From the NCBI GenBank assembly GCA_949317995.1, contig OX439050.1, positions 48,609,777 to 48,673,776 of the forward strand: a stretch of DNA of 64,000 nucleotides. Reading direction: 5' to 3'. The DNA is from Acholoe squamosa (taxonomy: Eukaryota; Annelida; Polychaeta; Phyllodocida; Polynoidae). Below, one piece after another: positions 20,756-30,625 of this stretch; position 1 is the stretch's first letter; each line of letters begins with the position of its first letter. The position numbers were made by a program, and so were the translations under genes. The notes below the pieces were generated by a model that was given only the letters and a program-made list of their open reading frames with translations, had not been told where the DNA came from and did not search any database.

Positions 20756-23700
20756 GAGGGGGTGTCCACAATGGCAACCGGATTACCCCCAGAGTGAGTG
20801 ATTGCCATGACTGCCAGCCTATCGCAGCTTGCGGTACTGGCAAGAATCCTCTAGCGATTTCGCCCAGCAGTGAAGCTAAGGAGCCTGATCAGTTCCTTAC
20901 TCATGAGGCTGGGGAGACTGATAGTACACCAGGTGTCAAGAACCGGCAGAAGAACACAGAGGGGAAACCCGATATCAGTCCAGAGGGAGCGGCCAATGAG
21001 TTGGCCAGGGTGGGGTGTGCCCAGTTCCCCCCGGGTCATCCTTGTCTCGAATTCTTAAAGGGATGTGGATTTGACCTCGGCGCTAAGACGGAACTTGCTA
21101 AGTATGCAAGTAGTCCTACCTACTTGAAAGGTAGGAGGTGGTACGCAGTTGTATCTGTGAGTGGTAGATCCGCTGAGTTTCTTGTCGATACGGGTGCTAG
21201 CCACTCCTGTATTGCTAAGAGATTCTACGATCTTTTGCCTACGAATCATGAAACTTTCACAACGGAAGGAAATGCTCGTACGGCCGACGGTAGCATGATA
21301 CAAACGTTCGGTAGAACATGTATGAGGTTCAGTCTACAGGAAGATAAGGACTTCATCCTTACCCCTACTGTGGCGAACATCGCGGATGATGGTATACTCG
21401 GTCTGGATTTTGCTGCATTATATGGAGCAAGGTTAGATTCCCAGAGGGGAATATTGGAAGTGAGAGACCCGTATCATCTCGAAGTACAATGTGTACTTAG
21501 GCAAGTAAGCAGTGTAGCCAGTGTAGCCCAGACTGTTAAGATACCACCAGGCACAGCCTGTGATGTCTTATGTCGAGCGGAAAGACAGTTTTCAGGAAAA
21601 ACTGGAGTTGTAGAGCCAGACATGGCCATGTTGTCAAGTATCGGATTGGAATCCGCTGATGTTCTAGTAGCTAACGCTGCTTGGACGGTGGTTCCTATAT
21701 CCAATACCGGTAACAAGACTGTCTATGTACAGAAGGATACGATCCTTGGATCGGTTGTCTTATCCGAATTGATAGAAGACTGTAAACATGTTTCGGCACC
21801 CGGAGCCCCTATCCCACCCGAAAGGAGCCCGGAACTAGACACTCTAGTAGCCGAAAGCCATGTAGAAAGTGATGAACAACGTGAAGCTCTAACTGACTTG
21901 TTGTACAAGTACCGTAAAGCTTTTGCAGCACCGAGTGAACAATTGGGGCGTACCGATAAAGTACTGCATACGATTGACACTGGTGAGAATGAACCTTTTA
22001 AGATTCCTTATAGAAGACTCCCACTAGCCAAAAAAAGGGTAGCTGAGGAGGAGATAGCTAAAATGCTTGAACAGGATGTAATAATTCCATCAACCAGTCC
22101 TTGGTCTAGCCCTGTGTGCATGGTGACCAAGAAAGATGGTAGCATCCGTTTCTGCATAGATTACCGGAAATTGAATGGTATGACCAAGAAGAATTCATAT
22201 CCCTTACCACGGATCGATGAGACTATAGACTCCCTTGGAGGTAAGCAATGGTATTGCTCTCTAGACTTACAATCCGGGTACTGGCAAGTGGGTATGCATC
22301 CGAAAGATATGGAGAAGACGGCCTTTTCCAGTCATATTGGATTATTCCAGTATAATGTGATGCCGTTTGGATTGTGCAATGCACCGGCGACATTTGAAGC
22401 CATGATGGAAACTTTATTAAGTGACCTTTTATGGAAGAAATGTCTCGTCTATCTAGACGATGTGATTGTCTTTGGAAAGACATACGAAGAATGCTTGGAA
22501 AATTTAGGTATGGTCCTGGAAAGGATCATAACTAATGGTTTGAAGCTGAAACCCAAGAAGTGCGATCTTTTCAAAAGATCTATTAATTACTTGGGGCGAA
22601 TAATCTCGAATGAAGGGATTAAAGCCGATCCGGAGAAACTGGATGCCGTGTCAAATTGGCAAGCACCCACGAATGCGAAAGAAGTTAGGTCCTTCCTCGG
22701 ATTCTGTTCCTACTACCGGGACTTTATCCCAGGATATTCAAGGGTTGCCTTTCCTATCCAGAGTTTGTCCCACTGGACACCCGGGATCAGAAAGGAACGA
22801 TTCCCTTGGGGACCCGAGCAAGACGAGGCCTTTATGAAAATAAAGGATTTGTTTGCTATCACACCTGTGTTGAGATACCCCACGGAGAATGATCATTTCA
22901 TTCTAGATACTGATGCTAGTAATGAAAGCATAGGAGCCGCCCTTTCTCAGGTCCAGGATGGGGTCGAAGTTCCTATAGCCTTCGCTAGTAACACGTTGAG
23001 TAAATCTCAAAGAAACTATTGTACCACTAAACGTGAGTTGTTGGCTGTGGTGGTCTATACGAAGAAGTTCAAGCACTTTTTGTGGGGGAGTGATTTCACT
23101 CTACGGACTGATCACTCTTCCCTCAGATGGTTATTGAACTTCAAAGATGCAGAGGGGATGATAGGTCGCTGGTTAGCGCACCTATCCGAATTCGGTCTAA
23201 ATCACAGCCAGATTGAACACCGAGCCGGGGCAAAGCATTTGAATGCAGATGCTTTGTCTAGAATCCCAGTGAGGAAATGTGCAAATGCTGAGTGCACTGA
23301 TTGTGGAGCACACAATGCTGTGTTGGCAGGGGTTCGAGTTCCATTCGAAACCCATCCGGAACATGTCTTGAATTGGTCCTTGGAGACCATCAGGCAGTTC
23401 CAGAAGTCTGATGCAGTCACATCACGTTTGATTAAATTCCTTAATCAGGGTATCTGTCCCCCAAGACCCGTAGTGTCATTGGAGAACAGAGAGATGAGAC
23501 GATTCTTAGCTCAATGGGCCGAGCTAAAAGTCCGGGATGGTATTCTGTTTCGATGGAAGAACCATTCTAATAGGAACAAAACCTTGCAAGTTGTCATACC
23601 TAGTGCTATGCGACGAGATATTATGTATTTCTGTCATGGACATAGAACTAGTGGACACTTTGGAAAGAAACGGTCTCTAGAACGTCTGACCAGACGATAC

Positions 23701-24987
23701 TATTGGCCCGGCATGAGTACAGATCTCACTCGATGGGTGGAGACCTGTCCCGAGTGCTGTAAGAACAAACCAGGACCCGGGTTAGGCAAGCTGCCATTAT
23801 CCCAGGAACTGTTTGGTGTAAGGTTTGCTAGAATAGCTGTTGACATTATTAGTGGGATTCCCCCCACTCCTAGTGGCAACACGTGTATGATGGTCGTGTC
23901 TGATTATTATACCAAGTACACCCGAGTGTTTCCTTTACCGGATCATAAGGCTGTTACTTGTGCTATGGCCTTTGTAAAAGGGTGGGTGCTGCACCTAGGT
24001 GTCCCACTCATGTTACATAGTGACCAAGGCAGAGAATTTGAGTCTAGTCTGTGGCAGGAGATGTGTAATTGTCTGGCGATCTGCAAGACAAGAACTAATC
24101 CCTATAGACCACAGAGCGATGGACAAGTAGAGAGATTCAATAGGACTTTGATCCAAGTATTGAAGTCTCTGGTAAATGAGCAGATGGATGATTGGGATGA
24201 ACAATGTGAATTCGTGGTACATGCCTATAATGGCACTGTGCATTCGAGCACAAACTGTTCTCCTAATCTCCTCGTTTTTGGAGAGGATTTGATTATGCCA
24301 GCCGATTTGGTGTTCGGCGTAATAAGAATGAATCCGGAAGCCCCTTGCCAGGTGATGTTTGTAGAATCCCTACGGGATAATTTCAAACAAGCCTATGAGA
24401 GGGTTAGAGACGAGTTGCAGAAAACTGCGCGTTGGCAGAAAGTTGGCTATGACACAGGTCTAAAAGCTAGATTTTTTAATCTAGGGGATAGAGTACTGCG
24501 TCTACACCAACCTCTAGCTAACCTGAAATTAGCCAGTAATTGGGATGGACCTTTCACTATAACTCAGGTTATTAGTGATTGCACAGTGATTATTAAATCA
24601 CAGCTTGGTAAATGTTACAAGTCAAATGTAGCGAGACTACGCCCATGGAGGGGGAGGGATACCTCCACCGAAATGTACGGCGATGGTCTATTGGAAGTAA
24701 TGGAACAGAGTCGTGTTAAGCAACTCGAAGTGGTACCGACCCGAAAGCGAGGACCCGGGCGGCCACGGAAGGTTGCAGACCCGAAGAGGGTGGTGCCCCC
24801 TGTCGTAACATCCGGAAAGCAGGGGAAGATACAAAAAGTCTCGGCAGGCGCAGGTAAAAATAAGAGGAAAGGTCCTTCTAAGGCTAAGAAGACCTTGGAA
24901 AAGGCTCTTATGGATACCAGGTCAATAAAAGAGGCCTCAAAACCTCTTAGACGCAGTCCAAGGTTGCTACAGACTGCCGTAACCTAG
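20728..24987 (+). CDS. pol: Pol polyprotein (PR-RT-RNase H-integrase)
   Basis: Open from 20728 in the -1 frame relative to gag. The first potential initiator is GTG at 20794 and no early ATG exists, so expression as Gag-Pol by frameshifting is most likely. Residues counted from 20794: aspartic protease FLVDTGAS at about 129-136; reverse transcriptase with FCIDYRKLN and catalytic YLDDVIVFG at about 553; RNase H beginning LDTDASNESIGAALS at about 703; integrase zinc domain (HGHRTSGHFGKK ... CPECC) at about 945-989; core Asp, Asp and Glu in AVDIISG (about 1015), HSDQGREFE (about 1073) and SDGQVERFNR (about 1110); GPF motif WDGPFTI at about 1251. The tail is basic and carries an AT-hook-like RGPGRPRK at about 1318, which might guide integration. 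All catalytic residues seem present. Confidence 0.95.
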   Translation, partial: GGLSEEGKLRGGVHNGNRITPRVSDCHDCQPIAACGTGKNPLAISPSSEAKEPDQFLTHEAGETDSTPGVKNRQKNTEGKPDISPEGAANELARVGCAQFPPGHPCLEFLKGCGFDLGAKTELAKYASSPTYLKGRRWYAVVSVSGRSAEFLVDTGASHSCIAKRFYDLLPTNHETFTTEGNARTADGSMIQTFGRTCMRFSLQEDKDFILTPTVANIADDGILGLDFAALYGARLDSQRGILEVRDPYHLEVQCVLRQVSSVASVAQTVKIPPGTACDVLCRAERQFSGKTGVVEPDMAMLSSIGLESADVLVANAAWTVVPISNTGNKTVYVQKDTILGSVVLSELIEDCKHVSAPGAPIPPERSPELDTLVAESHVESDEQREALTDLLYKYRKAFAAPSEQLGRTDKVLHTIDTGENEPFKIPYRRLPLAKKRVAEEEIAKMLEQDVIIPSTSPWSSPVCMVTKKDGSIRFCIDYRKLNGMTKKNSYPLPRIDETIDSLGGKQWYCSLDLQSGYWQVGMHPKDMEKTAFSSHIGLFQYNVMPFGLCNAPATFEAMMETLLSDLLWKKCLVYLDDVIVFGKTYEECLENLGMVLERIITNGLKLKPKKCDLFKRSINYLGRIISNEGIKADPEKLDAVSNWQAPTNAKEVRSFLGFCSYYRDFIPGYSRVAFPIQSLSHWTPGIRKERFPWGPEQDEAFMKIKDLFAITPVLRYPTENDHFILDTDASNESIGAALSQVQDGVEVPIAFASNTLSKSQRNYCTTKRELLAVVVYTKKFKHFLWGSDFTLRTDHSSLRWLLNFKDAEGMIGRWLAHLSEFGLNHSQIEHRAGAKHLNADALSRIPVRKCANAECTDCGAHNAVLAGVRVPFETHPEHVLNWSLETIRQFQKSDAVTSRLIKFLNQGICPPRPVVSLENREMRRFLAQWAELKVRDGILFRWKNHSNRNKTLQVVIPSAMRRDIMYFCHGHRTSGHFGKKRSLERLTRRYYWPGMSTDLTRWVETCPECCKNKPGPGLGKLPLSQELFGVRFARIAVDIISGIPPTPSGNTCMMVVSDYYTKYTRVFPLPDHKAVTCAMAFVKGWVLHLGVPLMLHSDQGREFESSLWQEMCNCLAICKTRTNPYRPQSDGQVERFNRTLIQVLKSLVNEQMDDWDEQCEFVVHAYNGTVHSSTNCSPNLLVFGEDLIMPADLVFGVIRMNPEAPCQVMFVESLRDNFKQAYERVRDELQKTARWQKVGYDTGLKARFFNLGDRVLRLHQPLANLKLASNWDGPFTITQVISDCTVIIKSQLGKCYKSNVARLRPWRGRDTSTEMYGDGLLEVMEQSRVKQLEVVPTRKRGPGRPRKVADPKRVVPPVVTSGKQGKIQKVSAGAGKNKRKGPSKAKKTLEKALMDTRSIKEASKPLRRSPRLLQTAVT
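20746..20752 (+). promoter_or_regulatory. Candidate -1 frameshift site at gag end
   Basis: The heptamer G GAA AAC lies directly before the gag stop TGA. Pol is in the -1 frame and is open from 20728, so any shift must occur between 20728 and 20755. The heptamer only partly fits the X-XXY-YYZ rule (the A site slips well, the P site does not). Confidence 0.4.
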
Positions 24988-25224
24988 CCTGTTAACACAA
25001 CGAGTGTGTTGTCCTGTACTGTGTACTGTTATATGTTGTAACCTAGTTCAATGTATATTTGAGCCGGTCAAGAGTCTCTGGAAAAGGTCCTATGACAATG
25101 AACCCATGGTTTTGGACGGATAATCCGGTGGATATGCTTATGCTATCCATAAACTCCAGAATACCTAGCGAATTGTCATAGTCGAACCCTGAGTACGGAC
25201 GGACGACCGATCGGGTATTGTATT

Positions 25225-25410
25225 GTTTTTATGTAAGGGCGCGTGACCTAATTAAGGGCACGCGGGAAAGTTGTTGACCCATTTTCGAATGGTCACGTGA
25301 GGCGCCGGTTTGATCATGCGCAGCGATTCAAGTTCGAGTATCCCGCCATATTGTCTTATTCCTGCGAAGGAAGAAGACGTGGCCGAGGGTGGTCTTACTC
25401 TTGTTGGAGT
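25225..25410 (+). promoter_or_regulatory. Possible internal CpG-type promoter before ORF3
   Basis: A GC/CpG-richer patch between pol and ORF3 gathers several promoter-type motifs: GCGCGTGACC, CACGCGGGAAAG (E2F-like), TCACGTGA (E-box), ATGCGCAGCG (NRF-1-like) and CCCGCCATATTG (YY1-like). Together they could start an ORF3 transcript. The region resembles the start of the broken transposase-like gene (CACGCGGGAAAG at 11382-11393). Confidence 0.35.
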
Positions 25411-25541
25411 CTGATAGCCCGTGACAGCCATATTCCGAGGTGTGCCCTCGTTAAAAAGCACCCGCCTTTCACTGGGTAAGCAGTACTCACTGCTTATCCG
25501 GTGGATTGGGATATTTTATCCCCGAACAGCCACTTCTGTCG

Positions 25542-28500
25542 ATGGCAGAAGAGGCCGTCCGTCTTGGCGGCGGTGCCGGTGCCAGCACCCCGCCAGAGTA
25601 TGGAAGTGGTTCTCCCAAGAGTCCCACTTATACATACGACGATCAGCAATACGATGCTGATTGTGATCAAATGGATCAACAAATGAATGTTGATCAGTAC
25701 TTCTCTGGAGTAGACGATAGCGACGTAGAATCGTTCTACGACGCATCCGACAACTCCAGACAAGTTAGTCCTGAACGCCGAGGCGTTCAACAACAAATTG
25801 ATGTAGGTGAGCCTTATGTAGCCCCTCCATCCGAAGGTTTGAGTGGAGAACCGGCAGGAGCCCAGTCTCTTGACAGGGCTCTGATGCCACCTCCCCCTCA
25901 ACTGCCGCCCCGTCTTGGTGGGAGTACCTCATTCGGTGCTTTGGGACCTGCTTCTCCGGTTGACAGGCCAATGCACCTAGAGCTGCCCTTCCCAGACAGT
26001 CCCGAATGGCATGATGTAGCCGGTCCATATGACGGACGGATGTTAGCAATTTCCGAGGAAATGCTGATACCCACCTGTTATGGGACGCCCAGAGAGGTTG
26101 ACGAGCGTGTTGTCAACGCAATCTGGGAATGTGCTCATCCGCAGTGGGCTAATACCTTTCCGGAGTCCTGGTTGATGGATTACCATCAGATGGCCAAAGG
26201 ATTGGTAGTCCACTTATGGTTTCGTAAAGCCGTCTGGGACGCAGAAATGGCTTTCCGAAGGAATACCTCTTATAGGCCTTCCTATGTGTCTGACAAAACG
26301 GGTTACACCGGTGTCAAGGCAGATGAGGTCTCTAGATACATAGACAGAGACCAGATCCTACTGTTAAGCACAGCGGATGAGTATGAAGCAGCAGGTAACG
26401 CTGTTGTGGATTACTGTCCAGGGGTCCCTATTACGTCTCAAACCATTGAGGCAGAAGAGGCCCGTATTGGTGTGTCTCCACTAGACAGACTCGGGGTAAT
26501 ACAAGACCTCGTAGTACGTCTATTGGAGAGACAGTATGCACTGGCGCATCCGGAGTTAGTACCCGGACCCGCACCCGTGCAAGTAACAGCCAAGATGGCC
26601 GATCGGATGGACCGTCTCATGTCTCCTGCTGAAGCTCCTACCTTGGGAGGCGCAGCAGTAGTACCTGAGAAGGCCCTACCTGATGCAGATGTTTCCCTTA
26701 AAACTGCTCAGTCTACCCCTACGAAGACTGAGCAAGTAAAGGAGAAAGCAGCTGGTGGAAAGGGTAAAACAACCCCCACCAAAGGTAAGGGTAAAGGGAA
26801 GCGGTCAGGAACCGAACCCTCTACCAGCACGAGTGTGGACGACAGTACCCGAACCCGTCGGGTGTCTCCACGCTCGGCCAATAAGAAGGGCGCTAAGGCT
26901 TCGGATGTCTCCGGCAATGAGACGGACGCATCCGAGCCTGGCACTTCTACTAACGGCAGATCCCGCAGGAGGAATAAGAAGAAGGTTGACCAACGCAAAC
27001 CTGAACCTATCGAGGTAGACGTTCAAGCTGATAATACAGAAGCTGAACCGGCTGTCCCAACCGTAAAAGTTGAGCTCGGTGTGCCAATCGTCAAGCTACA
27101 CGACGTAATGGCCGATTTGAGTGGAGACACTCAAGATGCTGCAGCCCAGGTCCTCGCGGGTCAACAACCCGTTGTGCAACCTGTGGATGTACCATCCGAC
27201 CCGGAGGGAGAGGAGCCGGTTGACCCAGTTGTGGATGTCACTCCGACTGACGAGCAAGAGGCTGCTATCTGGGCTAACGCCAATAGCAACTTTGCCGACT
27301 TCATTCCCCTTCAGGTGTCCCCCTTCAGGGGACACCTGAAGGGGAGTAAATCCGTATGGAGACTGCCCCCTCGGATCACCTGTGAGAGGCAGGAAGATAT
27401 GGAGGAGTGGCTTCGCAAGAAGCTCTCTGATAGAAAGCCGGCCAATATGTACTGGATCTATTGGGAATTCGTTAAGAATTCGCCCAATGGTCTGTACAAT
27501 TATGACCAGAAGGGCAAGCTCAAGTTTGCTCTAGATGAGTACTACGGGGAGGATCGTAAGGATTGTCCCTTCCAACGTTGTACTCAAAGTGAGGGTGAGG
27601 TTGAATTCTTCATCGAGAAAGACGCGTTCCTTCGTCATCTCGTGGAGGTTCATATGCACCAGAGGCCGGAATATGTCTGCGACCGAGAGGTTGGCAAGAA
27701 ATGTGCTAAATGCACAGGATGTGTCACCCCCCGACGCGGAGACATGGTCCGGCACTATGTGACTTCGCATGGAGAGGGCCTGGAGGCAGCCATAGATCGG
27801 GTGATGAAAATTCACTCCGAACTCTATGGCAACCTTAGGGGCCTCAATGCAGAGAAGTTGGCTTCCCTCACACCGAGTACGAAGCAGTTTGCGCCTACGG
27901 TTCCTGGTACTAACCAGAAACTAAAGGCTCGGTTTGCCCAGACTCCCGGGTCCGGCAAACTAGAGTACGCTCAGGAGGAGTACGATCTGTTAAACGAATG
28001 GAGAAGCAACAAGGCCCGCCGTCGTGGTGGGGCTTATGTAACTCCATCCGGAGAACAGGTCCGAAGCCGCAGGGATTACCGCCAGGGACCCTCTGTAGCA
28101 GATAGGAAGAGACAGGCGTCTGAATCTCCAAGCCGAGCCAGGTCACCACTGGAGGCGCTGGAGAGACAGACAAATGGGGGAAGGAAGAAGCCACATCTTC
28201 CATCTCCTACTGGAACTCCTTCCCATTATGGGCGAGCACCAACTCCACTAGGTGCACAGAACCCGACATTCTTTGGTGTCAGTGGACCGAGTGGCCAGTC
28301 CGCCCGGAAACACGCGCCTTTGAATGTCAAAGACCCGAAGCAGTACCCTGCTATGGGCCCACCCGGACCAGAGATGCAAATCTTTGATCAGTACGGGAGG
28401 GTCAAGCAGGAACTGCCGACAGTAGGAGGTCAAGCTCCCCGACCTACAATGAGTGCTGTGGTGAGACAACGTCCACCCGCACCATTGTTGACGGCCAAAG

Positions 28501-29231
28501 ACCTTAGAAGGGAATTGTCACGGTTGCCCCTGGTTCAGGGATTACCAACTCAAGGCCCTTCTTCGACCACTGCTAGTGCGGTTACTACTGCGGTTGCTTC
28601 TTCGCACACGCAGGTAGCTGTCACTGCGAGTGGGTCTGGAGCACAGCCGAAGCCTCAGGGTCAGGTACCCCCACCTGGTGCTGTGGTTCATCGGCCTAAG
28701 CTGATCCAGACAGTGGAGACCTTCTTCAAGAAGGAGGACAAATTGTCTTGCAATATCCAGAGCAAACAATTTGAGACGCTACAGCACCATCTGGAAAACC
28801 TCCACCTGGACATGTATCGTCGGACCGTGTCGAGCACTCTCCAGTGTATTGACGCGATCCAGAAGTCAGAGATCAACCGAATCTCGACTCAGATCAAAGC
28901 GGATGTTGCCAAAGATAAGCAGGAAGCTGCTAATCTGCGGCAGGAGGCCCTATCCGAGAAGGAAACAGCTTCTCAGATGCTCGACCTAGAACGAGCAACG
29001 AACATGAAGAACCAGCAAAAGTTCTTCAAGGTCTTCGGAGTTATCATGGATAACTGGGACGGTACACCTGAGCATGCTTTGAAGCTGTTCGAAGCACGCC
29101 AAAAGGTGAAACTTACACCTGCTGTCCCCGCATTGGCACCTACGGATGGAACTGGTGTGAACCCCCCTGTTCAGCCACTGGCTCAACAACCGGGTCCAAA
29201 CCAGCCACCCGAGGAGAACATGGAACAGTAA
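25542..29231 (+). CDS. ORF3: unrecognised 1229-residue protein of the Ty3/gypsy element
   Basis: Intact frame, open from 25455. The first ATG is at 25542; the earlier TTG at 25506 is unlikely. It occupies the env position but has no signal peptide or membrane segment. Visible parts: a Pro/Ser/Asp-rich N-terminus; a conserved-looking helical block at about residues 180-340 (Trp-rich, ECAHPQWANTFPESWL); Ala/Pro linkers and two basic, nuclear-signal-like clusters (KGKGKGKRSG, GRSRRRNKKKVDQRK) at about 420-490; a Cys/His region at about 675-760 with CPFQRC...HLVEVH and CAKCTGC...HYVTSH, like two C2H2-type zinc fingers; a Pro/Gly/Gln-rich stretch; and a coiled-coil region at about 1050-1170. It could be a DNA-binding, targeting or particle protein. 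No family is recognised. Expression may use splicing from 17998 to 25530 or an internal promoter. Confidence 0.85.
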   Translation: MAEEAVRLGGGAGASTPPEYGSGSPKSPTYTYDDQQYDADCDQMDQQMNVDQYFSGVDDSDVESFYDASDNSRQVSPERRGVQQQIDVGEPYVAPPSEGLSGEPAGAQSLDRALMPPPPQLPPRLGGSTSFGALGPASPVDRPMHLELPFPDSPEWHDVAGPYDGRMLAISEEMLIPTCYGTPREVDERVVNAIWECAHPQWANTFPESWLMDYHQMAKGLVVHLWFRKAVWDAEMAFRRNTSYRPSYVSDKTGYTGVKADEVSRYIDRDQILLLSTADEYEAAGNAVVDYCPGVPITSQTIEAEEARIGVSPLDRLGVIQDLVVRLLERQYALAHPELVPGPAPVQVTAKMADRMDRLMSPAEAPTLGGAAVVPEKALPDADVSLKTAQSTPTKTEQVKEKAAGGKGKTTPTKGKGKGKRSGTEPSTSTSVDDSTRTRRVSPRSANKKGAKASDVSGNETDASEPGTSTNGRSRRRNKKKVDQRKPEPIEVDVQADNTEAEPAVPTVKVELGVPIVKLHDVMADLSGDTQDAAAQVLAGQQPVVQPVDVPSDPEGEEPVDPVVDVTPTDEQEAAIWANANSNFADFIPLQVSPFRGHLKGSKSVWRLPPRITCERQEDMEEWLRKKLSDRKPANMYWIYWEFVKNSPNGLYNYDQKGKLKFALDEYYGEDRKDCPFQRCTQSEGEVEFFIEKDAFLRHLVEVHMHQRPEYVCDREVGKKCAKCTGCVTPRRGDMVRHYVTSHGEGLEAAIDRVMKIHSELYGNLRGLNAEKLASLTPSTKQFAPTVPGTNQKLKARFAQTPGSGKLEYAQEEYDLLNEWRSNKARRRGGAYVTPSGEQVRSRRDYRQGPSVADRKRQASESPSRARSPLEALERQTNGGRKKPHLPSPTGTPSHYGRAPTPLGAQNPTFFGVSGPSGQSARKHAPLNVKDPKQYPAMGPPGPEMQIFDQYGRVKQELPTVGGQAPRPTMSAVVRQRPPAPLLTAKDLRRELSRLPLVQGLPTQGPSSTTASAVTTAVASSHTQVAVTASGSGAQPKPQGQVPPPGAVVHRPKLIQTVETFFKKEDKLSCNIQSKQFETLQHHLENLHLDMYRRTVSSTLQCIDAIQKSEINRISTQIKADVAKDKQEAANLRQEALSEKETASQMLDLERATNMKNQQKFFKVFGVIMDNWDGTPEHALKLFEARQKVKLTPAVPALAPTDGTGVNPPVQPLAQQPGPNQPPEENMEQ

Positions 29232-29546
29232 AAAACTGTTGCATGAAGATCGGACATAATTGTGTGTCCCGGGGTTCTATTACCCATGCATTGTTGGATA
29301 AGAAACCATTTTTTTATCCAACCCGTATTGATTCGGGTACCAAACTGTACCCTAATCCGGAAACTGAAAACAGAAGGAGAAAACAAACAAGTCACTCTGG
29401 AGGAGGAGTACGAATGCTGTAAACACCATAATTGTACTGTGCCATAATGTAATGACTGTGCCTATTATAAAATCATGGACAATTTACACTAATATGGACT
29501 TTTGGACTACAAACCGGATTTACTACTACACCACTACTATTTGTGA

Positions 29547-29830
29547 GCTAGCACTACAGGCATCAGGGTTTAGCTACGCCCATAGAGTCCATCAACAGTC
29601 TACAACTGGATCTACTATTACCTCCAGTTAGCTAGCACTACAGGCATCAGGGTTTAGCTACGCCCATAGAATCCATCAACAGTCTACAACTGGATCTACT
29701 ATAACCTCCAGTTAGCTAGCACTACAGGCATCAGGGTTTAGCTACACCCACCAACAAGTTTTACTATAGCACTTCAGGCATCAGGGTTCAGCTCGCCCAT
29801 ACCAAGCCATCAGCAGCATCCGACTCCTGT
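29547..29830 (+). repeat. 84-bp tandem repeat, about 3.5 copies
   Basis: Units start with GCTAGCACTACAGGCATCAG at 29547, 29631 and 29715, with a shorter diverged unit from about 29765. It lies in the 3' non-coding part of the Ty3/gypsy element, where repeats in other elements can act as enhancers or packaging structures. Confidence 0.85.
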
Positions 29831-30614
29831 TACATCCTCCAATCATGAAAACAAGTAACTTTGTTGATATTATTATATTGTATGTAAAATTGTATTTATA
29901 ACTATATAATATCTTTTATAAAGATATATTATTATATAAGGGTACCTATAAATATACTGGATCTGCGAATCCTAAAAGTTATTTAAGGTAATCCTAGACC
30001 TATAACTGTCTATATAGGTCATTCCTGGTCTCAATATATTAAGAGACTATAATTCTTCTGTAACTTGTAAATATAAAACACTAAGGTATAAACTGAGCTG
30101 CGTCTCAAAAGTATAAATATTTTTCTATAAAATAAGAGAAGGTCCAACGGATTTCTCTAAACTTAGTATTGTATTACTCAGGTTAATACCTAATTGTGTT
30201 CATATAGTATCAGATTAATTGTCCATATCTGATCATTAATATTTAATTCACTCTGTAAAGTAGACAGAGCTGTTAATTTAAAAAGTCGAAAATTTTTTTT
30301 CCGGGTTCAATAACCATAATACGATCATTGTTAACAACCACCGGTCCTTTTCAGGACCCTACTGTTGTCAAAACGTTACTATAAATCTGTGATAATTGTA
30401 TATTTATCATTTATGGTTGTTATAAGCTAGTGATGGAAATAACATGAACGACACTCGATGCTATTATTGTATAATTTTTCAGAAATAGGATAGTCTTATA
30501 CTATAGCCTATTTCACATCGAGCAAGTGTAATTAATACCCCTTTTTAGTATTGTAAACAATCACTTACTAGGTTATTAATACACTGCGGTTTAATTACCC
30601 CCAAGTTATTGTCT

Positions 30615-30625
30615 AAGGGGGGCAG
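30615..30625 (+). other. Polypurine tract
   Basis: AAGGGGGG followed by CAG ends right at the 3' LTR. It would prime plus-strand DNA synthesis. Confidence 0.7.

Larger units (their letters stand above)
29232..30625 (+). other. Non-coding tail of the Ty3/gypsy element
   Basis: About 1.4 kb without a supportable ORF. The first part carries 84-bp tandem repeats (29547-29830). The rest is very AT-rich up to the polypurine run at 30615-30622. A poly(T)-like run with GGGTTC lies near 30292-30308. Confidence 0.6.

Noticed and set aside
25506-25541. Upstream TTG start for ORF3
   Set aside because: A TTG initiator is improbable in an animal element. The ATG at 25542 lies just after an acceptor-like site.
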